NCBI GenBank assembly: GCA_964444685.1 | Contig: CAYUIG010000038.1 | Span: forward strand, 1 to 34,068 | Direction: 5' to 3' | Length of the DNA: 34,068 bases | Source: CAYUIG01 sp964444685 | Lineage (GTDB): Bacteria; Gemmatimonadota; Gemmatimonadetes; Longimicrobiales; RSA9 | In this document: piece by piece, positions 1 to 7,804 of the stretch | Position numbering within the stretch: the stretch's first letter is position 1 | Layout of the letters: every line of letters starts with the position of its first letter | Made by a program: the position numbers and the translations under genes | Notes under the pieces: generated by a model | The model's input: the letters and a program-made list of their open reading frames with translations, nothing else | Told to the model about the DNA's origin: nothing | The model's database searches: none

Positions 1-2
1 CG

Positions 3-1334
3 CTGCTCGACCGCATAGTCATCGACAGGCGCGTGCTTGCGATCACGACGCTCATCTCGGTCGGGGCGGGTCTGCTCTTCGGCCTCGCGCCGGCGCTCCA
101 GGCGGCGCGCCGCGATGCGCTCGAAGCCCTGCGCGCCGGCGTGCGCACCGGGCCGGGCCAGGTCGCGCGCCGCTTCCGGCTCGGCCTCGTCGTCGCCGAG
201 GTCGCGCTGTCGTTCGTGCTGCTCGCGGGCGCCGCGCTGCTCGTACGCAGCGTCAGCGAGATGAACCGTGTCGATCCCGGCTTCGAAGCCGCCGGCCTTA
301 CCGTGATGGAGGTCACGCCGCCGGCGTGGAAGTACGACGACCCGGCGCGGCGCGCGGCGTACTTCGAGCGCCTTGCCGGGGCGCTGCGCGGGCTGCCCGC
401 GGTGGAGCACGTCTCCGTCTCGGGCGGCGCCCCGCCGAGGATGGGGATCGTCATCGGCCAGCTCGAGCTGGAGGGACGCCCGCAGCCGGACCTCGGCGGC
501 AATGACTTCTTCTTCGGCAACGCAGTGGACGAACACTACTTCGAGACGCTGCGGCAGCCGCTGCTGGAGGGACGCGCATTCACGGCGCAGGAAATCGCGA
601 CCGGTGCGAACGTCTGGATCCTGAGCGCGACCACCGCGCGCCGCCTCTTCCCGAACGAGAGCGCAGTCGGTCGGCGGGCACGCATGAGCGGTCAGTGGAA
701 CACCATCGTGGGTGTGGTGGGCGACGTGAAGCCGAGCGGTCTGGCCGACACCGAGGAAAGGCTCCAGCTCTACGTGCCGCGCGAAGCACACGCCGGCGCC
801 GGCGCGGTGCTCGTGCGCGCCCGCGCGGGTGCCGAGCCGCTCCGGGCCACGATCGAACGGACGGTGGCAGGCATCGATCCTGACGTCTTCGTGAGTGAGG
901 CGAGAACGGCGGAGGAGCTGCTGGCGGACTCGATCGCACGCGAACGTTTCGTGGCGACGCTGCTCGTTGCGTTCGCGGCGCTCGCCGCCACACTCGCAGG
1001 GATCGGGATCTACGGCGTGCTCTCGCACATCGTGCGGCTGCGCACGCGCGAGATCGGCATCCGCATGGCTCTCGGTGCGGCGCCTGCGCAGATCGTGCGC
1101 ATGGTCCTTCGCCAGGGCGGCGGCGCAGCACTCGCGGGCATTCTGATCGGCGTTCCCGCCGCGCTGCTCGCCACGCGCATCCTGGCCAGCCAGCTCTTCG
1201 GCGTCGGACGCGGGGACACGCTGTCCTACACGGCCGCCGCGCTCGTGCTGGGTACGATCGCACTGCTCGCGCTCGCACTGCCCGCACGGCGCGCGGCCGG
1301 TGTGGATCCGACCGACGCGATCCGGCGCGAGTGA
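3..1334 (+). CDS. ADOP-type ABC transporter permease, C-terminal part (5' end outside window)
   Basis: The reading frame is open from the window edge, so only the C-terminal ~443 residues of a MacB/FtsX-like permease are present. The visible part begins with a membrane segment ending in GLLFGLAPALQAARRDALEAL, the usual end of the first FtsX module. A second membrane segment, a periplasmic MacB-type domain (about residues 90-295) and a final FtsX module with three membrane segments follow. The motif LRTREIGIRMALGA and the terminal ARRAAGVDPTDAIRRE are typical of this family. ADOP permeases usually have ~800-900 residues, so about half is missing. They are assumed to couple a separate ATPase to mechanotransmission or export; the substrate cannot be read from sequence. 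The gene ends directly against the convergent amidohydrolase stop with no spacer. Confidence 0.88.
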   Translation: MLDRIVIDRRVLAITTLISVGAGLLFGLAPALQAARRDALEALRAGVRTGPGQVARRFRLGLVVAEVALSFVLLAGAALLVRSVSEMNRVDPGFEAAGLTVMEVTPPAWKYDDPARRAAYFERLAGALRGLPAVEHVSVSGGAPPRMGIVIGQLELEGRPQPDLGGNDFFFGNAVDEHYFETLRQPLLEGRAFTAQEIATGANVWILSATTARRLFPNESAVGRRARMSGQWNTIVGVVGDVKPSGLADTEERLQLYVPREAHAGAGAVLVRARAGAEPLRATIERTVAGIDPDVFVSEARTAEELLADSIARERFVATLLVAFAALAATLAGIGIYGVLSHIVRLRTREIGIRMALGAAPAQIVRMVLRQGGGAALAGILIGVPAALLATRILASQLFGVGRGDTLSYTAAALVLGTIALLALALPARRAAGVDPTDAIRRE

Positions 1335-3155
1335 TCAGCGCACGAGACGCAGCTCGTCGATCCGGATCTCGTACGGCCCGGGTGCGGGCCCCGCGGTGAT
1401 CGCGATGCCCATCACATCGGCGCCGTTCGCGCCGTTGAAGTCGGACCACGCGAACGTGTACTCGGCCCACGCGTCGCCGGGCGTGAACGCGACCGTCGCC
1501 GGGATCTGACCGCCCGAGCGCGTGAACAGCATCACGCGCCACTCGCCCGGACCACCGCGCGCGTGGAACGCGAAGCCGGAAGCGCCCGAAAGATCGACCG
1601 GCGCCATCGGCTGCGCACCCGGGAAGACCATCGTGCCGGCCCACGCGAACGGCAGACCCGATGCGATCTCGCCGTGCACGCGCAGACTGTGCGACGTCCC
1701 GGCCGCACCTCCCTCGACCACCTCCTGCTGCGCGGTCGACTTCCCGCCCATCATGCCGTCGTTCGTCGTGCCCCAGCCCGCGCCGATCGCAACGCTCGCG
1801 GTGCCCTCATCGAATCCGCTCACGAGCAGTCCGCCCTCGGGGATCTCGACCGCGGCAACCGGTGCATTCGCGGCCGCGACCCGGCCTGCAATGACATCCC
1901 GGCGCGCGCCGCGATCATAACGGACACCCCCCTTGAACACCGCGGTAACCGCTCGCGCGTCGGTGATGTTCGTCGTGGGATCACCCTCGACCATCACCAG
2001 GTCCGCACGCATGCCCGGTGCTATGCGGCCGCGCCCCTCGAGGCCGAACGCATCCGCGGTGACCGACGTGGCCGCGCGCAGTGCTTCGACCGGCGACACG
2101 CCCGCCCGCACGAACAGCTCGAGCTCGCGATGCACGCTCGCGCCGTGCGTCGTCCCGGGATTCGGCGCATCCGAACCCACGAGCAGCGGGACGCCGGCAT
2201 CCGCGAGCACGCGCAGCGAACGCATCAGCGCGTCGAAGCTGGCGTCCGCGTTCGGCCGTGCCTGCAGTCCGCCGCGCAGGTTGGTGCGCTCCTCCGGCCC
2301 CAGCCATGGCGCCGTGCGCTCGTCCGCAACCACCGGCTCACCGACACCGTTCGCACCGAAGCCCTCGTACACGGTCGCCGTCGGCACCACGAACGTCCCG
2401 CGCCGCCTCATCTCGGCCACGAAAGCCGGCGAAGGAACGCTGTCCACCCAGAGATGCACGAGACCGTCGACACCGGCGCCGATGACACGGCGTGCGCCTG
2501 CGAGTGTGCCGACATGCGCCACGACCTTCCTACCGCGCGCATGCGCGGCCTGCGCAACCGCCGCAATCGTGGCGGAGTCGAGTGTCGGGATCGGGTCGAA
2601 GCCGTACACGCGACCGTCGTCGTGAACGAGCTTGATCCAGTCGGATCCCTCTGCGATGCGCGCAGCGACGTAGGCGTCCGCGTCCTCCGGCCGCGTGAGT
2701 GTGGGGATCGGCATGCCGAACTGCGTGCCGTGGCCGCGCGGAGGGGTCACTAGCACGCCCGCGCTGAAGATGTCCGCGCGGCCGTTCGCACCGTTCGCCT
2801 GCTCGGCCTTCCATGTGGCCGCCATGTCGGGCGCAGTGAACATGTCGAGCACGGTGGTCACGCCGAAGGAAAGCGCCGCCTCGAGGACCTCGGGTGTGAA
2901 GCTGTGCGTGTGCGCGTCGAGGAGTCCGGGCAGCAGCGTACGCCCGGCGCCGTCGATCACTTCGATGCCGGATGGAATCGCCGCATCCGCACCGACCGAC
3001 GCGATGCGGCCGTCGCGCACGACGACGTTGGCGGAGGGAATCACGCGCTCGCCGTCGAACACGCGCGCGCCGCGAACGGCGAAGGTCTGCGCGGCGGCGT
3101 GGTTCGCGAATGCGAGTGCGGCCGTGGCTACCAACAGCTTCAGAGTCGAATGCAT
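1335..3155 (-). CDS. Secreted amidohydrolase with C-terminal CIA30-like domain
   Basis: This is a 606-residue exported metal-dependent hydrolase. The start at 3155 is chosen because CGGAG lies about 8 bases upstream and a signal peptide ending in HAAAQ (about residue 23) begins there. The amidohydrolase core has the metal ligands in LLDAHTHS (H82, H84), then KLVHDD, VVAHVGT and GLVHLWVD histidines and the catalytic Asp of LLVGSDAPN. It ends with the small beta domain (GRIAPGMRADLVMVEGDP). From about residue 450 a second domain follows, with TTNDGMMGGKS and WSDF, resembling CIA30/CBM11 galactose-binding-like folds. Related enzymes act on imidazolonepropionate-like or dipeptide substrates, but the substrate here is unknown. 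The fusion suggests attachment to a carbohydrate or a partner in the periplasm (inference). Confidence 0.88.
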   Translation of the reverse strand: MHSTLKLLVATAALAFANHAAAQTFAVRGARVFDGERVIPSANVVVRDGRIASVGADAAIPSGIEVIDGAGRTLLPGLLDAHTHSFTPEVLEAALSFGVTTVLDMFTAPDMAATWKAEQANGANGRADIFSAGVLVTPPRGHGTQFGMPIPTLTRPEDADAYVAARIAEGSDWIKLVHDDGRVYGFDPIPTLDSATIAAVAQAAHARGRKVVAHVGTLAGARRVIGAGVDGLVHLWVDSVPSPAFVAEMRRRGTFVVPTATVYEGFGANGVGEPVVADERTAPWLGPEERTNLRGGLQARPNADASFDALMRSLRVLADAGVPLLVGSDAPNPGTTHGASVHRELELFVRAGVSPVEALRAATSVTADAFGLEGRGRIAPGMRADLVMVEGDPTTNITDARAVTAVFKGGVRYDRGARRDVIAGRVAAANAPVAAVEIPEGGLLVSGFDEGTASVAIGAGWGTTNDGMMGGKSTAQQEVVEGGAAGTSHSLRVHGEIASGLPFAWAGTMVFPGAQPMAPVDLSGASGFAFHARGGPGEWRVMLFTRSGGQIPATVAFTPGDAWAEYTFAWSDFNGANGADVMGIAITAGPAPGPYEIRIDELRLVR

Positions 3156-3270
3156 CGTCGCAGCTCCGGGTGTACGGATCTTCGAAGGGACGGTGCCCCT
3201 ACGCACACGTGGCGCGTACGGATTCAAGCCCCGGAGATGAACTGCGTGGCCGAGCGGCCGCAAGGGACAA

Positions 3271-3453
3271 TCAGGACTCGCGACGCTCCGCTGGCGGCTC
3301 CGGAGCCGGCGTCACCGCCGGCGGATCACTCGCAGGGAAACTCTCCCGGCTCGCCTCGTCGACCGCATCCTTCTCCTCGCCGTCGCGCCGCTTCGGCTTG
3401 AACTTGGTGGGATCTTCGCGCTCGGCCTCTCGGCCCTTCTGCCGCTGCTGCAT
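3271..3453 (-). CDS. Small charged protein with ESFPASDPPA motif
   Basis: This 60-residue, very hydrophilic protein starts at 3453, preceded by a strong GGAGGTGA ribosome binding site. A longer reading from 3504 is possible but has no such site. The sequence is rich in Lys, Arg, Glu and Pro and carries VDEASRESFPASDPPA, a motif I recognise from small uncharacterised proteins of many soil bacteria. No signal peptide or membrane segment is visible and it is probably disordered. It lies in the same direction as the propeller protein upstream (55-base gap) and the amidohydrolase downstream. Function unknown. Confidence 0.7.
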   Translation of the reverse strand: MQQRQKGREAEREDPTKFKPKRRDGEEKDAVDEASRESFPASDPPAVTPAPEPPAERRES

Positions 3454-3508
3454 GCGTTCACCTCCGATGGAGTGTGCAGCGATCGGAGTCAAGAACGGGG
3501 CCACCGCA

Positions 3509-4702
3509 TCAGTTCGAGCCCTTCACCAGCCTGTACATCGTCACGTGCTCGACATCCAGGTCGTCGCGTTCACGGCCCAGGATCCAGTCATCGCCCGCAG
3601 CGTACGGCGCGAAACCCTCCGGCAGCGTCACACGCGCAAGCACATCACCGTCCGGAGCAATCACGCTCCACGATTCCTGCGGCGGCACCATGTCGTCGAA
3701 ATCCGCGAGCCAGAGGTTGCCGACTTCGTCCGAAAACGACAATCCGAACGGCGGACGCTGCTCCGGCAGGGGCATGCTGCGCAGTCCTGCCGCCACTTCC
3801 GCCGCCTGCTCCGGTGGCATGTCGCCGGTCGAACGAGCCACCCAGGCGTCGACCATCGCGTCGGTGATCGCGAGGCCGCCGATCGGCAGCCGCACCCTGC
3901 GCGCCAGCGCACTGGATACGTACAGGTCCACTTCCGGTGCATCCTGAAGCGCTACCCACAGGCCCGAAGCACCCGCTCGCAGCGCCGTAGCTCTGTGGAA
4001 CGGGGTGCGCGAGATCTCCACCGAGCGCCCGCCGCCGGACGTTTCTCCGAAATGCACATACGCTTCATCGCCGGGGAACACACCGATCGTATCCGCGGGT
4101 GCGCCGTTCGCCGCCGTCGTGTACACCGCCTTGGGCGGCCGCTGCCGGCCGCTCGCGAGATTCTCCAGTGTCTCGAGCAGCGACGACTGCGCCACCATCG
4201 TGCCGTCACCAAGCAGACCGACCAGCTCCGCGGGCCGGCCACTCGTGTTCAGGATCACGTCACGCGCGAACGCGCCATCCGGTGCGAACACGGACACGCG
4301 CGCCGTCCCGGCATCGTACACGACCACCGAGTCGCCGCGCCCGCGCACCAGACGCTGCATGCGCGTGAACTCGCCCGGACCTTCACCACGCCGGCCCGCA
4401 GACATCATCGGTGCCCCGCTGTCATCGAACCAGCGCAGCTCCGATGAGCCCGCATTCGCAATCACGATCCGCCCATCGCTCAGCCGCGCAGCGCCGACGA
4501 CCCGGAACAGCGACGTCGCGCCCTCACCCTCCGCCGTGCCGATGTCCAGCACCGGGCCCTCCACACTCCACCGCGCATCCGGCCATGCCGTGTGCGTCAC
4601 GATCTCGATGCCGGCGCTGTCGGTGCGCGTCACATTCGCAGGCGCATCGGCCGCCGCGCAGGCAGCGGACAAGCAGGCGAGGCTGAGGCGAAAACGTCGC
4701 AT
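3509..4702 (-). CDS. Exported 6-bladed beta-propeller protein
   Basis: The 397-residue product starts at 4702, where an Arg-rich N-terminus is followed by a hydrophobic stretch ending near LSAACAAAD. That Cys could be a lipidation site, although the lipobox is imperfect. The rest reads as repeated blades: LDIGTAEGEGATSLF, RLSDGRIVIANAGSSELRWFD, GRRGEGPGEFTRM, then further blades to NLWLADFDD and WSVIAPDGDVLARVTLP. The GRRGEGPGEF element and the opening TRTDSAGIEIV are typical of 6-bladed propeller proteins abundant in Gemmatimonadota. Such propellers bind ligands or partners in the envelope; no catalytic site is evident and the ligand is unknown. Confidence 0.82.
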   Translation of the reverse strand: MRRFRLSLACLSAACAAADAPANVTRTDSAGIEIVTHTAWPDARWSVEGPVLDIGTAEGEGATSLFRVVGAARLSDGRIVIANAGSSELRWFDDSGAPMMSAGRRGEGPGEFTRMQRLVRGRGDSVVVYDAGTARVSVFAPDGAFARDVILNTSGRPAELVGLLGDGTMVAQSSLLETLENLASGRQRPPKAVYTTAANGAPADTIGVFPGDEAYVHFGETSGGGRSVEISRTPFHRATALRAGASGLWVALQDAPEVDLYVSSALARRVRLPIGGLAITDAMVDAWVARSTGDMPPEQAAEVAAGLRSMPLPEQRPPFGLSFSDEVGNLWLADFDDMVPPQESWSVIAPDGDVLARVTLPEGFAPYAAGDDWILGRERDDLDVEHVTMYRLVKGSN

Positions 4703-4765
4703 GTCGATCTCCGATCTACGGGTTCTTCCGTAGAATGGCCCGATGGCCGGCATGACGTCAAGGGA

Positions 4766-5674
4766 TCAGCGGACGCGCACCTCGAACGTGGAGCCGAGCG
4801 CAGTGTCGAGCCGGCCGAGGGGGGCGAGTGTGGACTGGATGGCGCGGGCAGAGAGGAGCTCACCGCGCGGGTAGGTAATACCAACGCCGGTCCACTCGGC
4901 GGCGGGTTGCAGCATGACGCGCGCGCCGACGCACAGGAGGAGCGCGGCGGCATCGAGTGCGGCGGCCGGCCGTGCGGGATCGAAGAACACGGCGACATCA
5001 CGTCCTTCGAGTGCGGCGCGTTGCGCGCGGCGCTCATCGCATTGCGGCCGCGGCACGAGAGCCCAGTGTGCGCGCACATGCTCGACGACGCGTTCGCGGA
5101 TCGCGTCGATCGCGATGCCGCGCGCGGTCTCGCCCTCGCTCTCGACGTGCATCGCGACGATGCCGCTGCGCGTGACGATGGGCGCCCCGGACACACCTTC
5201 GGCCACGTCGAGGCCGCGGTACTCGAGGAGTCTGCGCTCGAAAACGTCGCTGGTGATGCGTCCGGGATGATCGGGGAGGTACCACTCGCGGGAACGCCCG
5301 ATGAACCATACGTCTTCCCCGCGCTGCTTCGTGGCCTGCGCGTCGGGCCGCCAAGCGAGCCCGGCGGGATACGCAGCGCTGACGATGGCGAGGTCGAGTG
5401 CGGGGAGGGCGCCGATCGCATCGGCCACATGCACGATCTGGCCGCGTGCGCAGTCGGTTGGCCGGTGCGCGAAGCAGATGCTCGGATCGCCGTCGACGCC
5501 GTCGAGCGTGTGCCATGCCGTGGCGATCAGCACGTTCGCTCCCTGCAGGCCGACTATGAAGCCGAAACCGGTGCGGCCACCCGCCTCGACGCGCACGGTG
5601 TTGTGTACGTACTGGCGCTGCGCCGAAGCAGGGGCGGCGAGAACGAGCAACGTGACGACGACGGTGCGCAGCAT
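4766..5674 (-). CDS. Exported trypsin-like serine protease
   Basis: This 302-residue protein begins at 5674 with a signal peptide ending APASAQ (about residue 19). The catalytic triad is complete: His55 in ATAWHTLDG, Asp94 in ALDLAIV and Ser162 in GVSGAPIV, in the order and spacing of chymotrypsin-fold proteases. About 90 residues beyond the protease domain (from ~residue 210) form an unassigned C-terminal region ending in STFEVRVR. The start overlaps the stop of the upstream membrane protein by one base (TGATG), so the two genes are probably translationally coupled and work together in the periplasm. Substrate unknown. A longer open frame extends upstream to 5980 but is only a shadow of the neighbour. 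Confidence 0.85.
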   Translation of the reverse strand: MLRTVVVTLLVLAAPASAQRQYVHNTVRVEAGGRTGFGFIVGLQGANVLIATAWHTLDGVDGDPSICFAHRPTDCARGQIVHVADAIGALPALDLAIVSAAYPAGLAWRPDAQATKQRGEDVWFIGRSREWYLPDHPGRITSDVFERRLLEYRGLDVAEGVSGAPIVTRSGIVAMHVESEGETARGIAIDAIRERVVEHVRAHWALVPRPQCDERRAQRAALEGRDVAVFFDPARPAAALDAAALLLCVGARVMLQPAAEWTGVGITYPRGELLSARAIQSTLAPLGRLDTALGSTFEVRVR

Positions 5675-6684
5675 CACGCGAGAACGGCCTGGAGGATGGC
5701 GGCGATGAGCGTGACGAGGCCGAATGCGACGGCGAGTCCGATCTGGAATCCGTCGGAGTGCAGCAGCTGTCGCAGCAGTGTGGGCTGGATCGAGCGTCCG
5801 GAGATGGCGGGGCCTTCGGCGGTGCCGCGGTAGAGTGTGCGGATACTGTCCCCGACCGCCAGCGTCACGACCTCGCCCTCGAGGGAGCCGAGGGTGAGGC
5901 CATCGGCGAGGTACAAGCGGCGTTCGTCGTCGCCGAATTCGGGGAGCCGGACGAGGCCGTCGAGGATGGAGCTGCGCCACTCGCCGCTTTCCTGACTCTC
6001 GAAGCCCAGACGCGCGACGGTGAATCGCTGGAAGGTGAGCGGCTCCGAGGGCTGGAAGTTGAGGTTGAGCGGATGACTCGCGTCGATGTCGCCGCCGAAC
6101 TCTGCCAGTTCTCCGCCCGCTCCCGTTTCCCAGAACAGTTCACCGAAGATGCGGCAGGGTTCATCGTCACCGACGGGCAGGATGCCGAGTCGGATCCAGC
6201 CGGCCACGAGCCGCTCGATGCGCACGAGGCAGCCGGGCGTGACCTCGAGAAACTGGAGCACACTCGCGAAGCGCGGTGCCGCCGACCCCGCGGCATCGGG
6301 ATCCGCACCGCCGAGCGCGACGGGCACCGAATCGGCAGGCAGCGGCGACTGGAAGCGGATGCCGACGAAGGGCGTTCGATCCGCGTGCAGTCCGTGGCGT
6401 GGGCGAATGAGGCGTACGATCTCGAGATTCGACGCCGGCACGAACGCGACGGCATCGCTGCGTGCATCGACGATGACTTCCGGATCGCCGACCATCGGCA
6501 GCACCGCCGCGATGGACGCCACCGCAGCCGCAACGGCGCCCGCCGCGATGACGATGTGCAGGACCCAGCGCCGGAGTGCGGCGGTGCGCTCGGCTTTGAG
6601 CCCCTGGAGCGCGAGGCTGCGAAGGAGACCGGGGGGCCGCGGCACCACGCGCGGCCTTGGTTTCGGGGGCTTCGCCCGGCTCAC
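5674..6684 (-). CDS. Membrane-anchored protein of unknown function, partner of the protease
   Basis: A 336-residue protein read from a GTG at 6684. A basic, proline-rich cytoplasmic N-terminus (~40 residues) leads to a membrane segment at about 41-66 (ending SIAAVLPMVG). A ~240-residue soluble domain and a C-terminal membrane segment (about 312-334) follow. The soluble part has no motif I recognise and could be an extracytoplasmic beta-rich domain. The GTG overlaps the stop of a frame coming from the gap (GTGA, ending SDVPEHLRIFRW), so at least one more gene of this operon lies in the missing sequence. The stop overlaps the protease start. The start is not supported by a ribosome binding site, so coupling to the upstream gene is the main argument for it. 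Confidence 0.62.
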   Translation of the reverse strand: MSRAKPPKPRPRVVPRPPGLLRSLALQGLKAERTAALRRWVLHIVIAAGAVAAAVASIAAVLPMVGDPEVIVDARSDAVAFVPASNLEIVRLIRPRHGLHADRTPFVGIRFQSPLPADSVPVALGGADPDAAGSAAPRFASVLQFLEVTPGCLVRIERLVAGWIRLGILPVGDDEPCRIFGELFWETGAGGELAEFGGDIDASHPLNLNFQPSEPLTFQRFTVARLGFESQESGEWRSSILDGLVRLPEFGDDERRLYLADGLTLGSLEGEVVTLAVGDSIRTLYRGTAEGPAISGRSIQPTLLRQLLHSDGFQIGLAVAFGLVTLIAAILQAVLA

Positions 6685-6731
6685 CAGCGGAAGATGCGGA
6701 GGTGCTCCGGCACGTCGCTCATCCGGCTCTC
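6681..6731 (-). CDS. 3' end of an unidentified gene cut by the assembly gap
   Basis: Sixteen codons (from the gap to RIFRW and a TGA at 6681) precede and overlap the GTG of the membrane protein by four bases. The overlap suggests a real gene end, but nothing can be said about its product. It may be the same gene as the fragment on the other side of the gap, because the true gap length and frame are unknown. Confidence 0.35.
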   Translation of the reverse strand, partial: ESRMSDVPEHLRIFRW

Positions 6732-6831
6732 NNNNNNNNNNNNNNNNNNNNNNNNNNNNNNNNNNNNNNNNNNNNNNNNNNNNNNNNNNNNNNNNNNNNN
6801 NNNNNNNNNNNNNNNNNNNNNNNNNNNNNNN
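6732..6831. other. Assembly gap (100 N)
   Basis: A run of exactly 100 undetermined bases, the usual placeholder for a scaffold join of unknown size. Coding frames are open on both sides on the minus strand, so part of at least one gene is lost here. Confidence 0.97.
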
Positions 6832-7057
6832 TGATTTCCGAGTCGAGACGGTACGACAGCCCGCCCTTCACGAGTGAGATCACCTGGACGTTGAGCGGCG
6901 CACTCTGGAGACCGACGTACATGCCTTCGCAGCGCTGGTCGCGCTCGCGGTAGCCCGTGTCGCCCGGCTTCGGCCGCACGGACAACGCGCACTGCGACGA
7001 CGCGCCCGCAGGTGCGAGCGCCCCGACCAGCAGCGCGGCGAGGAAAGCACGCGTCAT
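6832..7057 (-). CDS. N-terminal part of a small exported protein, cut by the gap
   Basis: Seventy-five residues are visible from the ATG at 7057. A signal peptide (hydrophobic core ALLVGALAPAG, likely cleavage after GASS) is followed by a mature part with two Cys residues (QCALS and QRCEGMY) and the phrase VISLVKGGLSYRLDSE before the undetermined bases. The start overlaps the stop of the preceding gene as ATGA. No family recognised; probably envelope-located like its neighbours. Confidence 0.6.
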
Positions 7058-7737
7058 TTCGGCTGCCGCTCCGGCAGCGTGGTCGCGAGCTGATCGGCGG
7101 CGGTCTGGAGGGCGAGGTTCCAGACCTCACGACCGCCACCCTCTGCGCAAACGGCCGCCTTGTGCGTCGCCACCCAGGGAACGTCCCCGGCATCCACGTT
7201 CAGCCAGCGCGCGGACAGATGCACCGTCGCTTCGGTGCCGTACCGCTTGCGGCCATCACGGGTGATCTCGCAGCGACTATTCTCGACACGGCGGATGTCC
7301 ACGACGACCACCGCATCCACACCGTCCACGAACTCCTTGAGCTGCGCGAGCTGCGCATCCGTCGGGGACTGCCGGCCGAGACGGTCCTTCACCGCGTCGA
7401 CCTGCGTCTCGGCTGCCAGCAGATACCCGTTCTCGATTACGGCGCTCTCGAACGCATCGCGCACCTGTCCCTGGAGGCCCGCATCGTTGAAGCGGCGCGT
7501 CCCGTCGAACACGGTGACTGCGAGACTCTCGTACGCCGACGCCTCGAACAGCGGCGACTTCTTCACCTCGCCGCACACGCCCTGCACGTCACAGCGCAGC
7601 GCCCGCGCATCGCCCAGCGTCTCGCGCGCGTCCTCCACAGTCTGCTTGATCCTGTCGATGATCTGGCCGCGGGTTGGCGCGGCCGCGACCGAGCATGCGA
7701 CCGCCACCGCCAGCGGGACCAGGCGAGGAGCCGTCAT
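7054..7737 (-). CDS. Exported protein, possibly CsgG/TolB-N-like fold
   Basis: This 227-residue product starts at 7737 with GGAGG seven bases upstream; a longer frame to 7857 lacks such a site. A signal peptide ends near APTRGQ (about residue 24). Two Cys (RCDVQGVCGEV) follow. The central pattern is ESLAVTVFDGTRRFNDAGLQ, then VIENGYLLAAETQVDAVKDRL, then VDAVVVVDIRRVE. This recalls CsgG-like and related periplasmic domains, where a strand is followed by a helix over which a second strand is laid. The resemblance is weak and by eye only. It overlaps the next exported gene by ATGA, so the two are probably co-translated. Confidence 0.65.
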   Translation of the reverse strand: MTAPRLVPLAVAVACSVAAAPTRGQIIDRIKQTVEDARETLGDARALRCDVQGVCGEVKKSPLFEASAYESLAVTVFDGTRRFNDAGLQGQVRDAFESAVIENGYLLAAETQVDAVKDRLGRQSPTDAQLAQLKEFVDGVDAVVVVDIRRVENSRCEITRDGRKRYGTEATVHLSARWLNVDAGDVPWVATHKAAVCAEGGGREVWNLALQTAADQLATTLPERQPK

Positions 7738-7804
7738 TGGTCCTCCGGGGAACGGGCCCCTGCGGGCCTGAGGATCCGGCGGCCGAGCGGCCACCTCTTC
7801 GACG

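Noticed and set aside
5675..5980. N-terminal extension of the serine protease
   Set aside because: The extra 102 residues are Arg/His/Pro-rich and lie opposite nothing but the 3' end of the membrane protein gene in another frame. The signal peptide at 5674 marks the true start.
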